This document shows, one piece after another, positions 11,061 through 22,925 of a stretch of 64,000 nt of DNA. Source of the DNA: Pegea sp. RAD2-039 (lineage: Eukaryota; Chordata; Thaliacea; Salpida; Salpidae). The stretch's first letter is position 1. Each line of letters begins with the position of its first letter. The notes under the pieces were generated by a model, which saw nothing but the letters and a program-made list of their open reading frames with translations, was not told where the DNA came from and did no database searches. The stretch lies in contig JAQGEQ010000307.1 of NCBI GenBank assembly GCA_034620365.1, positions 1 to 64,000 on the forward strand, read 5' to 3'. Made by a program: the position numbers and the translations under genes.

Positions 11061-13788
11061 TCGATTATTTTGTAATATTAGGTCAGTTTATATAAAAATT
11101 ATTAATATTCTCAACTTAAGTTTAATTAAAAAAGAAAGTTTTACTATATAATTGATATAAATAAATTATTTAATTTATGTTTTAGTTAGTTAATGTATAT
11201 CTAAATATTAAAATATCGAAAAAAGAACCAAAAATGAAATTAATTACGCTAAAATCATGTTACTAAACAAAGAAGATTAAATCACTGCTAAATCACTGAA
11301 CTTTTGGTCAAAGCAAAAAAGTATTCTAAAGGACAATGCCATCTCAAGTTTTTTCTTTTACAAAACATCTGTATAACTAACTCCATTTTTATTGAACACA
11401 ATAACACAAAGCAAAGTTTCCTGGAGATATACAAATTATAACCAGTGGTAAAGCCAGATCTCATTTTGATAAGACCTAGCCTACCAGGCAAGTATTTAGG
11501 CGAAAAACTAAGTATTATGAGCAACCAGATTATGAAAAAAACATAAGTATCAACATCTAAAAATAATATATAAATAATCAAAATAAATAATAAAACTGTA
11601 AATTATCAAATCACAAACACAACATAACAAAATAAGATAGGAAACTGAAGAAAATATAGTTGTTTGACTTTACTTGTGAAGACAATTTATCAAATGATAT
11701 CTTTTTAAGATAATAATAATAGAAAAAATTCATATTTAATAGCTAAGTTATCCTGTTGGAAAAACTCTCAAAAGCAAGATGGTTAACATCTCAATGTAGT
11801 CTTGTGATCCATATCTCATCCATCTTACAAATGTCAAAACTTCTAATGAAAACTTTCAGAAGGTCGCTACCAAAAGCGATTCCTTCTTCAATGAGCCTCC
11901 ATTGATCTGCTATTGTCTTGTCTCCACCAGTGACTATAATCCTTAAATGTGTAGAAATGGTATACACTTAACACAACACAGTATAATGCTAAATGGCACT
12001 GGTCCAAAGGGATTGAACAATATCACATCTCAACTATCTTAAAAGCTATTCAAACCGAATAACTGTGATTACTAAAGCAAATATATTTTATTTTTTTGTA
12101 CTTATTTATTATGTTTTGGTTTTAGCTTATTCAAAGATTTAAGTTATAAGTTATTTTTAGACGTAAGATATTCAGTATTGTAAATAGTTTGATTTTAAGT
12201 TTAGAATAAATTTTTTTATCAGAAGTCTGCTGAGTTTTTGTAAGAAAAGAAAGAAATATATTTTAGCTGTCTAATTTTTATACTAATTTTACAACTATAT
12301 GGAAAGCATTCTGTAAAAGGATTTGAAACATTTAATTTTCTACAAAATTCTTTCGTTTTGTTTTTGGTTTTGGTAAACGGTTAATAATAAATGTTATGCA
12401 ACATTGAAAATATTACTTCAAGGACCGTTTATTCATTTATTTGTTGTTCCTGTTTTTCTCATGTTTTCGATATTAATTAAAGTTATAGGTTTTTTCATAA
12501 GTTGTGATCCTTAAGACCTTTGCATTATGTTTCTGCAGTCATATTATTTTATGTTTGCTGTAAGAGCTGTGTATTTTCTGATTTGAATTTACTCAAGAAC
12601 TAAAAGTTCACAACTATCATTTACTTAATATTTCAAAAGATTACTGAAAGCATGCCTTTTGTAGTTGACTGAACTAGCTTTTATTTTATGGTAATCGGAG
12701 TACGTATGAACAGTAGATTTTTTACTGCATAGGTAAATATGATTGAAAAATTAGTTTTTGTGCCATGTATTCTTTTATTTCTATCTTCATGGTGACAGTT
12801 GAGTTTTTCATCATTGTTTACCAATGTCGTTAGCAGCTGCCTTTCAAGTTATAATAGAAATCTATGTAAGATTTTATTTAGAAATATCTTCATAATACTA
12901 TTGAGATTATTAATTTGAAGTCATTAATTTATTTTTTCATATTTTTAATCTTTTATTTTCTATTTTTATACTTGATAATTATATTTAATCTAATTCTTGT
13001 TCTTTAAATGATAATATTAATCTGTTAAACTTTATTTTGTATAAACTAACTTTTGCATTCAATAATATTTAAATTTAGTTTTGTTCGTAAGGAAAATTAT
13101 GAAAGAAAAGCTTTGTTTACAAGTACAATATTTGTTTCTAATTGTTAATAAAATAGCCACAATACTGTTTTATTAATACTTATGGCAATTACTTTTTTTT
13201 TAAATAATTTTATAACTTTATAAAATTTAGATAACATTTTTGTGATGAAAATAATTTTGTCATATTTTTTAGTTTCATTAATAATAAAAGTTTGTTTTTC
13301 AGTACTAATTTTTTTTAGTTACTTTGATAATTTTAAATATTTATAAAAATATTTTATCATTTGTGTGGATTTTAATTTTTATTAGACTATTTTTTAGTAT
13401 ATAATTATTTGACAAAATAAATTTTTGTTAAAATTTTTCTACATTATATATTTTTTTGTAATTGTAAAGAGTAAACTTATTCTGTTTTGCAATTAAATTA
13501 GACAATATTTTATTGAATCAAATGTAGTTTTTTTGGTTATTTTTCCTATAGATTTTTCATCAAAATTTCTGCTGATATTTCTGGTGATAATTTTGTAGTA
13601 TAGTATAATGAATAATTTTATCTAAATTCAAATTTATACTTTACTGTGCAATTTTATAATATTTCAATTTAAAGATTTGTTAAAAATACTTTAGTCAAAA
13701 TCTAATACATTTAAAAATTTTATTTACATTTTCTGACAAATAACCTTTTAAATACTTTTTAGGTTTATGAATTCGATATAAATTAGTA
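11060..13788. repeat. Large shared block (S-block), copy a
   Basis: About 2.7 kb nearly repeated at 55,020-57,480 and, in part, at 24,480-27,200 and 34,800-35,830. It includes a 97-codon minus-strand frame at 11,288-11,581 (hydrophobic start, Cys-rich end, equivalent to 55,240-55,548), the R3 unit at 11,760-11,970, and about 1.7 kb of AT-rich DNA leading into PROPPIN-2. The minus-strand frame is open in two copies, but its product is unrecognised and weakly supported. Confidence 0.65.
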
Positions 13789-14486
13789 ATGGCACTAGTT
13801 AATGGAAGTTCTCCTCAATTCTTGTCACAAACCAAGAAGTATCTACCTACCATGGAAACATTAAAAGATTTAAATAGAATGGATATGATTATTTCTCCGG
13901 GGAATTTTGACAAAGTACATATAATCACTCACCAGTCAGTTACTGATCTATATATGAAGGAAAATCTAATTTGAATGATGAAGAACAAATTAAGTCTCTC
14001 GCTAAATGGTGTGCCACAAAAATGCTGCTGAGTCATAGAGAAAATTCAGACATTAAAAAGTCCATGCTGATTGTGGTTGCTACAGAATCAGATGGTTACC
14101 TTGTAATGGTGAACACAACCATGGATCCTCTGAATATTTATGATTATCTGCCATATATTAAAGTAACAGCAACTGATTATCGGATTAAATTGAATACTAA
14201 AGATAACTTTGGAATGTATGAAAGATCAAAGGAAGAATCCTTGAAATATTTGAGTCAAATGCATGATAAAAATGGAACTATTTGCTTTCTAGAAAAACAG
14301 AAACTATTAGTGACTTATGGATATCATTGTGACCATGGGCATGTAGAAGTATTTGATTTACAAACTATGAAGATTCGTATGGTACTTGAAGCTCATAAAC
14401 ATAAGTTGGTGGCTATTTGTGGTGATTTAAACAGCGATATGATTGCTACTGCTTCTGAACGTGGAACTGTTATTCAAGTATTTTAG
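13789..14486 (+). pseudogene. PROPPIN-2: frameshifted and 3'-truncated
   Basis: Very similar to PROPPIN-1 and -3 from the same start codon. One A is lost from an A5 run at about 13,961-13,965, so the frame ends after 61 codons, and the rest of the family reading frame continues from 13,971. The gene then stops at residue 232 of the family protein, right after the VIQVF strand, where sequence from upstream of KLHL-2 joins on. This removes blades 6-7, including the FRRG-equivalent site. Confidence 0.9.
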
Positions 14487-15507
14487 TTTATATAACAACC
14501 TCTTATAGATCATTTAAGTCAAAATTTTATTTAGCTTATAAATTATTTTGAATTGAAGTTTTAAAGTTGCAAATTGATTGAATAATTTCTCTAAGTTATT
14601 ATATTGTTTATTATTTCATGATTGTTTATATCAGCTTTTTTAATCCGTTTGTGTCAATATGATTTTTATAAATTTATTATTATTTTATATATTTTTTGAA
14701 AGGAAATTGATTGAATCATTATTATAATGTATTATCTTTTATAGTGTTAAATAGTTTTTTATTTTATATTTTATATCTAAATTTTATATTTACTCTTAAT
14801 TTCCTTATCTAAATGCATTACTGTTTGTTTGTTATAAAACACCGCTTTCTAAAACTTTTGTTTTTTATAATTACTTTTTTATTTTCATATAATTATATAA
14901 TCTGTTTTTAATACATTCTTTAATATAGTAGACGGACACATTCATATAAAACTCTACATATGTTAACAAATTCATGAAAATTCATTGTTAAGATACCTAT
15001 CACTAGTTGTGGTATCTTTCAAAAAATTTCAAGAAGGATTTTATAAACTATCATTCTTATTGACATGATTTTTTGTTAGTAGTATTTTTCAAAAGATATA
15101 CTTTCATTACATTCTATTAAAATTTAAAAAATATGCAGGTTTGATATCTTTTTCAAGATATCTAATGAATAGGCATATATTGTTTAATGTACTACCATTA
15201 CATGCATATATAAGTTTACGATTTGCTGTAAATTTATACAAATCTGTTATCTGGCTTACTGCTACAAGTTGGAGCCATAAATTTTTCATCACATCAAAAA
15301 ATTCATTATAAAAGCTTTAAAAAAATTGATAATATTTTGTTGAAATAGTTTTTTCTTTTGTAGTTTTATATTATTTATATTTAATTATTTATTTGATATT
15401 TTGATTTATGTGATAGTTTAAAACTTATACCGTTTAGATAAATCAATTAATTCATTTATTTAACATCAACAGTGTATAGAATTTGTAAATTTTTCAACTG
15501 CATCAAA
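14487..15507 (+). promoter_or_regulatory. KLHL-2 upstream region
   Basis: AT-rich DNA matching 3,700-4,723 in unit 1, including the conserved leader from about 15,140. It ends at the KLHL-2 start codon. No other gene is supported; a 61-codon minus-strand frame here is not shared with the unit 1 copy. Confidence 0.45.
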
Positions 15508-18326
15508 ATGGTAAAAAGATCAAATAGCAAAGTTATTTTCGATTCAATTATGCCACCTACAGATAATAAAAGGTTAGTTGAATTTTGTGTCTTGGCTTAT
15601 TTATGTTGCATCTAAACAGATACTAATAACTTGAACCTTGTTAGTTTAAATTTGAGTTTGTTTAAGTTTTAATATGTTGTATAGTGATTATACTGTTAGT
15701 GAGTTATTTTGATGAGTTATAATTTTATCTATTTTTTTTATTTATCAGCTTAAAAATTGAAATTAGTATTTGTGTTTATAATTATTCACTTTTTCTGTAT
15801 TTTTATCTAACTTATATGTTTCATGTAATTACTTTCTTATGACTTTGAAATCAAAATAAATTATAATTTTGGTTTTCTTAGAGATGAATTCTTGGAAGTT
15901 GAGAATTGTATCAATCTTCAACAACTCAATCTAGATGACTCCTATCAAACTTATCAGATCTGTGATGTCAATATCAAAGTAAAAATGGACCACTTGAAAA
16001 GAAGTTTCAATTGTAACAAAGAATTATTAGCGGCAGCCTCTCCTTATTTTGAAGCTATGTTTCGTGGTGAGTTAGGTTAAAAGATTCAATTTCAGTTTTA
16101 AAAAAACTGAATACATAAACACAAAAACTATTTGAATTTCTAAGGTGGATTTAAAGAAGCACATTCTGAAGAAGTTATCATAAATGGTGTGGACCCAAAT
16201 GTATTTTCTGATCTTTTAGAATATATTTACAACAAAACTATACTAGTCAATAAGGAAAATGTTGAGAAACTCATGATCGCAGATTCAATGTATCAAATAA
16301 ATGGTTTAGAGAAGTTATGTAGCAAGTAAGCTAGTTTTATAAAACAGTTTCTTTTATTAGTTTTTGTAATTACGCTTTATCTATTACAGCTTTTTGGAAA
16401 GTCAAATAGAGATTTCCAACAGCTTCGAATTTGCAACCTTTGCTGAGAACTATGGATATATGGAGCTTTTTACTAAATTTAACAAATTTATTGGAAAAAA
16501 CTTTATAGAAGTAAGAAAATAGAGAAATGTTTTGTTAAGTCGAATGATTGTTTCCACTTCATCAAGCATAAATAATTATGAAATATATACTTGCATGGTT
16601 ATTTCTACTGTACTTGTTCAATTAATAGTTAATAAGAACAAGTTCTTGATTTATCACATGATTCATTCCAGATTTCACAAACTGAAGAATTCAAATTACA
16701 ACCAGACACTGTAATTTCTAAAATAATAACTAATGATGAGCTTCATGTGATTTCTGAAACCCAAGTTTTCAATGCTCTTCTAGATTGGATCAAATATGAT
16801 TTAACTTCAAGAAAACACTCTTTAAATATACTAATTAAGAACGTAAGTATCTAGAAAGTGTAAAGTTGTATACTTTGGAGTATAAAATTGTGATTTCTCC
16901 AGGTACGATGCCATTTGTTACAACCAAATTTTATTTCTATGCAATTAGAAAACTGTGAAATAACTAAAGCTATTTGCTATAAATATCTTAGCAAGGTCCT
17001 TGAAGACCTCAAAGCTAACATCCCAGTTAAAAGCAAGCCAAGACAAGTTAATATTCCGCAGGTAAGATTATTTAATTAAATAGTTTTCACTTCAACAACT
17101 GACATATGACTTCACAGGTGATCTACGTTGTAGGTGAATTAGATAAATCCGCTGATAAATCATTGAAAAGTGTAGAGTTTCGTTTGTTTGAAACGGATGT
17201 TTGTTTTAAACTTCCAAAGCTATGTCTTTCAAATCCTTCAAGTTCAGTTGCAATTAACGGTTTCATTTATATGTTAAAGACGAATGGTGGTATGGAAAGG
17301 TTAGAAGCATGAAACAAATGATGACATCATCAATAACAAACTAAATCTGACGTTATCATATTTCTAGATACGACCCAATTCTAAATCAGTGGAAAAAGTG
17401 CAAGAGTTTACAGGAGGGATTGTGTTTGCCGACACTGCAAGGCATAGACAACGAATTATATGTTATTGAAACTTTTGATGATGGCAAGAAATTGCAAAAG
17501 TGAGTGATGAAATGACATTTCAACCAAAACTTCACTTATCAAAAAATATTTTGGTATTTGCAGATACGATCCGATCACTGATGAATGGACTGAAAGAGCT
17601 TCACTAAATAGACGTCGTGACTATTTCGGTTGTGCTGTCTTCAATCGGATGTTGTATGTTGTCGGTGGTGGTGAAGACTTCGGTGATTCAGTTGCTTGTG
17701 TTGACAGCTATGTTACACACAAGGACGAATGGACTTCTGTAAAATCGATGTTGACACCTCGATGGGAGCCAGGTACTTGCTGATGACTTCACGATGATCT
17801 TTTGTTCTTATGATGAAAGCTAATACTTAAATCATTAAAGGTGTAGTCACCCTCGGCAACTATATTTACGCTATTGGTGGTTGGAATGAGGAAGAATTAA
17901 AGTCTGTTGAGAGATACGATGTTCTGAATGATAATTGGGAATTTGTAGCAAGTATGAAACATGCAAGAGTATGCCCAAAAGCTGTTGTCTTTAATAAGAA
18001 GATTTATGTTTTTGGTACGCTTTTATTCTGTTTCTAATTCAAAAACTTTCCAATCAGAATTTTTGATGGTTTTTAAATTTTTAAAAATAATTATAGAAAT
18101 TAATCACAATTTATAGATGTTTACAATGGTTGGCATAATTGTATTGAGTTTTTTGATTGTTTCAGGAGGTATATCCGGAGACGATTTAGGTGTTGAGGCT
18201 GTTGAATGTTACAATGAAGTAACAAACAAATGGGAAAAAGTTGCAAGAACTAATGAATGGATTGATGAAGTCATAGTCAGCTATCAACCATGTGTAACCG
18301 ACAAATGTGTAGATTTCCCATTTTAA
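15508..18326 (+). CDS. KLHL-2: BTB-BACK-Kelch protein, intact (579 aa)
   Basis: Eleven exons join to 1,740 nt with no internal stop: 15508-15572, 15882-16066, 16145-16325, 16390-16510, 16672-16842, 16903-17061, 17118-17299, 17368-17499, 17564-17772, 17841-18014, 18166-18326. All introns are GT-AG, and most are 56-161 bp. Residues about 40-143 form the BTB domain (SPYFEAMFRGGFKEA, the usual dimer and CUL3 surface), about 148-245 the BACK domain, and 295-579 the Kelch propeller, with blades marked by YDPITDEW, MLYVVGG, YIYAIGG, YVFGG and W residues. The first blade is weak (VGE for the GG pair). Family members act as substrate adaptors of CUL3 RING ubiquitin ligases; the substrate is unknown. 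This is the only copy in the window without lesions. Confidence 0.88.
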
Positions 18327-18330
18327 TAAA
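18324..18330 (+). terminator. Polyadenylation signal overlapping the KLHL-2 stop codon
   Basis: The stop TAA shares its last two bases with AATAAA (18,325-18,330). KLHL-1 has the same arrangement. If used, the 3' UTR would be only some 15-30 nt long. Confidence 0.4.
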
Positions 18331-18900
18331 TACATTTTACTACAAAACTTCTACAAAGCTTATTTTCAATAAAAAGTTGCTTTGTAGTTCACTCAAAGGT
18401 TCTTCAAATACATTTAGTAAAATATCAAACTGTTCATATATGAATATTTAATATTTCTCGTTGTTTGATAGTTTCTAAAATATAATAATGGTTTTTAGCG
18501 CTTTAAAGTAATTATTATAACAATGTAATAACTTTTTTGAATTTTACTATTTAATAAACTTTTCTTTGTTGTTGGGAACAATTTAATTTCTTTTTTTAGT
18601 TTTAAGAAGAGAAAGTAAAATAATTAAAATATGATTTGCTCTTAATTTCAAACAATTATACAACTTTTCCAATTGCTGTCCATCAATCAATACAAAACAC
18701 TTTTCCTATAAACTAATAGAAATATTTCTTTCGGGGACGCAAATTTTTGGCGATGGAGAGACTGTTTGAGTTAATAATAAGAATCATATCAAAACTAAGT
18801 GAACATATCTGACGCTCATACTATTCCTCATCAACAACTAGAGAAACTTGGCGGAAAAAATATAGTACACATGATATATCAAACTTATCTACTCAGCTGA
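18331..18900. repeat. KLHL 3' flank with R2 copy c
   Basis: Almost identical to 7,523-8,100 in unit 1. R2 begins at about 18,540. No gene seen. Confidence 0.6.
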
Positions 18901-19890
18901 ATAGTCACAGAGATTGCATGGATACTTTTTATCAGATGAATGTTTTCCCTTAAGATGAAATTCAATAACTTTCTTATGACAAAAAATATCCTTACAAAAC
19001 TCGCAGTGACAAAGAACAGCTGCAACAAAATTGTTTTATTACAAAATTAATTTTATTCTAGTAGTAGAAACATTAATAAGAGATATTTTATGCAAGTATT
19101 TGAAAAAAGTTTAATTTACTTTTTTTTTAGTATTTCAGGAATCCATTTCAGTTTCTTTATTTCTTTCTGAAGACTTTTAGTTGTAAAAAGTTACTTGTAG
19201 TTATTCATAAGATTGTCCTTGTGACTAAATAGATGACTTAAATTTTTGATTTTTCAATTTAAGTGTTTCTTAAAGATTTTAATATTCTTCCACTAGAAAT
19301 ATTTTTTTTAACTTTTATCACGTTTATCATCATTATTTAGAGCATCTTCAAAATCTTTTTCATATTCATTTTCAAGCATTTCCATTTTCAAAGTTGCAAT
19401 CATTAACAACATTTAGGTGCTCATCAACAAGAACATTTCTATCAAAAGTTTCATTATGATCTCTTTTATCAACATCTAAAGCTTACTTATTAGCAACACC
19501 ATTATCGTCCAGATTGTCTTGTTTGAAAACTTTTTTCGTCTAACGAATTGAGGTTTACAAAATTAATTGCCCTTCTGCAAGGTATAGCAGCTTTCATATC
19601 CGCTTAAGAAGTCGGAGGTTTAAGATTGAGTACTATTGTGCACATATTTGCGATTAGAAAACTAGCTTGCCTAGCTACCAGGGCAAGTTGATTTTGTAAC
19701 AACTGATATCGTTTGCGGTGCGTCAAGTGATGTTTAATGAGATTGCTTTTTAAATCAGCAAAACAGTCACAGAGATTGCATGGGTACTTGTTATCAGATG
19801 AATGTTTTCTTTTAACATGAAATTCAAACATTTTCTTTTCAGCAAAAACGTCTGTAATTGATACAGATCAGCTGCAAGAAATTGTTTTAT
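18900..19890 (-). pseudogene. C2H2 zinc finger gene remnants (ZF-2a and ZF-2b)
   Basis: Two truncated minus-strand pieces in the same order as at 8,100-9,070. The first holds finger one and half of finger two (18,890-19,020), with acidic-exon scraps at 19,310-19,500. The second (19,604-19,831, 75 codons open) has the histidines of finger one (HVKRKH) and finger two (CNLC...HHLTH), then a non-finger tail. No full product. Confidence 0.6.
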
Positions 19891-19907
19891 TACAAAATTA
19901 ATTTCAG

Positions 19908-20027
19908 TTTTATATATGAGTCAAATGCATGATAAAAATAGAAGTATTTGCTTTCTAGAAAAAAAGAAACTATTAGTGACTTATGGATATCATTGTGACC
20001 ATGGGCATGTAGAAGTATTCGATTATA
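19908..20027 (+). pseudogene. PROPPIN shard
   Basis: About 115 bp matching PROPPIN codons for YMSQMHDKN through HVEVFD (compare 800-912). It is cut cleanly and joined at about 20,027 to a peptide-repeat module. No flanking PROPPIN sequence remains. Confidence 0.8.
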
Positions 20028-20270
20028 TTTGTCAGGTTTTAATGTCTGATAAATTAAATGAGCGTTTATAGGACCATGCAAAAAGCTTTATTAACTTGAT
20101 TTTATTGGTTCACTGGCTTGCAAGCGGTATTGCTGATTACTTCGTCAGAATCAAGTACTTTGGCAGGTTATCAAATTCAGAGAAAATATATAATCTTTAG
20201 GAAGAACAAGCACAAGCTTTTGTATTGTATCTAAGGCTATTTCTTCTTAAAAACCATCAGTTTTCCACAA
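20028..20270 (+). pseudogene. Degenerate peptide-repeat module, unit set a
   Basis: Reads as a decayed protein module with LASGIADYFVRIKYFGRL, then NSEKIYNL. Near-identical DNA lies at 34,240-34,450, and related units lie at 30,900-32,070. It sits directly before a LINE RT piece here and at 34,450. The family is not recognised. Confidence 0.45.
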
Positions 20271-21722
20271 CTCTGATCAGATCCTAGCTTTCCTTTTAAG
20301 AAAAACTATCTCCTCCTTATCACGACCAGCCATATCGCTACTCTTTAACATCACTCTGAATTGAGGAAGAGTTCCACAAATTTGAAAGAACGTTATTATT
20401 ACTCTAAATTATAAAAGGGGACCAAGAAACCACAGACCAGTTTTGCTGACTTCAGTTATCTTCAGAACTGAAGAACATATCGTTCACAATCCTATAGCCA
20501 ATCATTTGATGGAGCATTATCTAATATCTGATACCCAGCATGGTTTTGTGAAACAGAGATCTCCCCTCAACATCTCACTTTTCTTAATGAGCTTACAGCC
20601 CATTGTGAAAGTAATATTCCTTCTGACTTCATATATCACAATTTTGTTCCACACAACAAGTTCATTACTGTATTAAAAATATTTAATTTATCAGCTTTAT
20701 CTTAAAGAGGATTGAAGATTACTTATCAAGTAGAACCCAACAAACCCGTGAACAGAAATCTGTTTCCATTCCTAGTCAAATGACCAGTGGTGTTCCTCAG
20801 TGATCCGTTATGAGTCCCTATTTTTTTATTTTATTAAAGATCTCATCGGAAGACTAGTAGCAGTAGACTACTACTGTGTAGTACTACTACTACTACTGTG
20901 TAGTACCACTACTACTAGTGATGTCAGTGTTGGTGTATTCAAATAACATTGGGATATTATCTTGTAATCATTACAATCTTTCGAAAACTGCAAACTACAC
21001 TACACACTGTAGAAATCTGGTGTATGAATAGGTAGCTTAGAATCCAACCCACAAAGTCTGAACCTATAACTTTTTATCGTAAGCCAACTGCAAATTCTTT
21101 GAACCATTGTTCCATTAATTGAGTTATTATTTAACAAATATCTTTGGTTCTAGACCATGGCATTACACTATCATCAGACTTTAATGGCATAAATATGTTT
21201 CCAAATTCTTCGGAAAATCAATCAACCTTGTCTACCTTATTATAAACAGTTTCAATTTTAACGATTCACACTTTTCTATCAATCTTTTAAAATTGTACGT
21301 ACGTCCAATTCATTAAAATAATGTCTGTGCATGGATGCCATATGAAGTTGGCTATATTAAAAATATCAAATCTGTTCGGGCAACATTTACGAGATTAGTA
21401 TGTAGGAAACGTATTATTAAATAGTTAAAAGCATCGTCCCAGATTATTAAATTTACATAATTTTGAAGTTCCACGTATCAAATACGACTTATTTCTTATT
21501 TTCAAAATTATCCACAGTTTAATTAACTAAATTTAACAATTTTTCTGACCTTCAGTTTGATCATTTCTTTTCAATTGGTCCTTCCCTCAAGTTGAGGCAA
21601 GTCAAACGATACACATTACACCATAATAAGCCCATATTACCTGATACATTAATCAGAGCGAGTTTCTTCTCATACCGTGCAATAAGTACTTGGAACCACC
21701 TGCCATTAGACAATATTACTAG
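20270..21722 (+). mobile_element. LINE ORF2 remnant (RT to C terminus), + strand
   Basis: Matches the intact LINE at 41,450-45,921 in reverse orientation: LTSVIFRTEEH..., HLISD-like and QHGFVKQRS motifs at about 20,445-20,560, a damaged SGVPQ box near 20,790, and the terminal TWN region near 21,690. Many frameshifts and stops. A (TAC)n-like microsatellite interrupts it at about 20,865-20,925. Confidence 0.75.
20865..20925. repeat. TAC/TAG trinucleotide microsatellite
   Basis: Imperfect runs of ACTACTACT separated by TGTGTAGTA, within the decayed RT. Probably a slippage product. Confidence 0.7.
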
Positions 21723-21727
21723 CAGCT

Positions 21728-21930
21728 ATGGGAATGAGGGTGCCTGAAGAGAGCACTTCTTGTTAACAAATACTCCCACGAATAGCATCTATTAATTCAA
21801 AAATATAAAAAGCAAAAGATCTAACACATGGCATTTCGATAGTCCTCAAGCATATAACACTGAACAGTTACATAGAATTATAGTAAAAATTTGATATCAG
21901 TTCTTAACTAAATTAAACTATTATGGCTTA
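21728..21930 (-). mobile_element. LINE 3' UTR fragment, - strand
   Basis: Matches 41,470-41,640, the 3' UTR of the intact minus-strand LINE (GAGGGTGCCT then GAGCAC). Its orientation is opposite to the RT piece just before it, so two LINE ends meet tail to tail. Confidence 0.6.
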
Positions 21931-22200
21931 TTGCAAATACTATGTTAGCTTCAAGTAAACAGTTGTCAACCTTTTATGCAATTTTGTATACTTTCGATAC
22001 ATATCATACGTTACTCGAAAATCAATTTAATATATTTTGTCTTAACGAAACTAATGAACTAAAATATTTTTTCAAGTTCTGCTATGTCCTCTTCTGTTGT
22101 GTTGCTATAAGTTTAAAAAAACTAACTTTAATTTTTTCCTTTAAAAAAAATAACACGAACAAAATACCTCGAACATCATAACAAAGAAGGCAAATACCTT
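21930..22200. other. Unassigned AT-rich DNA
   Basis: An open 79-codon plus frame (21,942-22,181) is low-complexity and unlike any neighbour. No gene is supported. Confidence 0.3.
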
Positions 22201-22204
22201 CACT

Positions 22205-22925
22205 GGTACATTTGTAAATATTTCATATGCTTAGAATTATTCAAAACTCTTGGACGTTGCATCAATCTACACAGAGATCTAAGCACTAATAAACCATATT
22301 GTGTTTCTAAAAACAAAACCAACAAAATATGCTTACTAAATGCAGTTGCAGTACGAAGTGACTTCGTAGTATGTATCAAGAAGTTTGAGAAGAAGTCCAA
22401 AGACGAGGATCTACAAATAAAAATCTGAACAATATACAAAGTAAAAACCAGCATACTTTTAGTTTCAGTTGGTGCAAGGATTTTAAAATGTCTAGGTCCA
22501 TTGTAGTTCCTGTCCAAATGTGTACATCTACAATCGACTTCTTATGGTACAGACCACCTGATGTATTATTTGGAGATACAAAGTACACAACCACTATTGA
22601 TAATTGGAGTGCTAGTTGCACCTTTGCTGAAACATCAAATCTTGGATCTCCTTTGTTTCCTGGTGATGATGAAGGTGATCAAATAAGTCACATATTTCGT
22701 GTCTTAGAAACTCCTACTATCTATTATTGGCCTGGTGTTCAAAATCTTCCCAAATATAAACTGTTTCTTACATATCAATTTAATCCTAAGTGGATTAAAT
22801 CACTTGCACCGATCCTGTCTAAGGTTGGTCATGACCTTTTTACTCAACTGGTTGTTTGTAATCTTGATAAAAGGATAACTGCAGAGGTAGCTCTTAAAAA
22901 TCCTTCTTTTATTAATACATTGTAA
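22205..22925 (+). pseudogene. CDK-like protein kinase C-lobe fragment
   Basis: The open part (22,488-22,925) has CDK landmarks: FLWYRPPDVLFG for the LWYRAPEVLLG activation segment end, DNWSASCTFAE for the DIWSLGCIFAE helix, PLFPGDDEGDQ, WPGV, and a closing KRITAEVALKNPSF. A damaged activation loop start (DFKMSRS for DFGLxRx) precedes it. Further upstream a LHRDL catalytic loop can be read at about 22,266-22,282, in another frame. The N-lobe is missing, the DFG glycine is changed and a frameshift separates HRD from the C-lobe, so no active kinase is expected. No introns are seen, so a truncated retrocopy is likely. Confidence 0.7.

Noticed and set aside
20443..20676. Independent 77-aa gene
   Set aside because: A piece of the decayed LINE RT.
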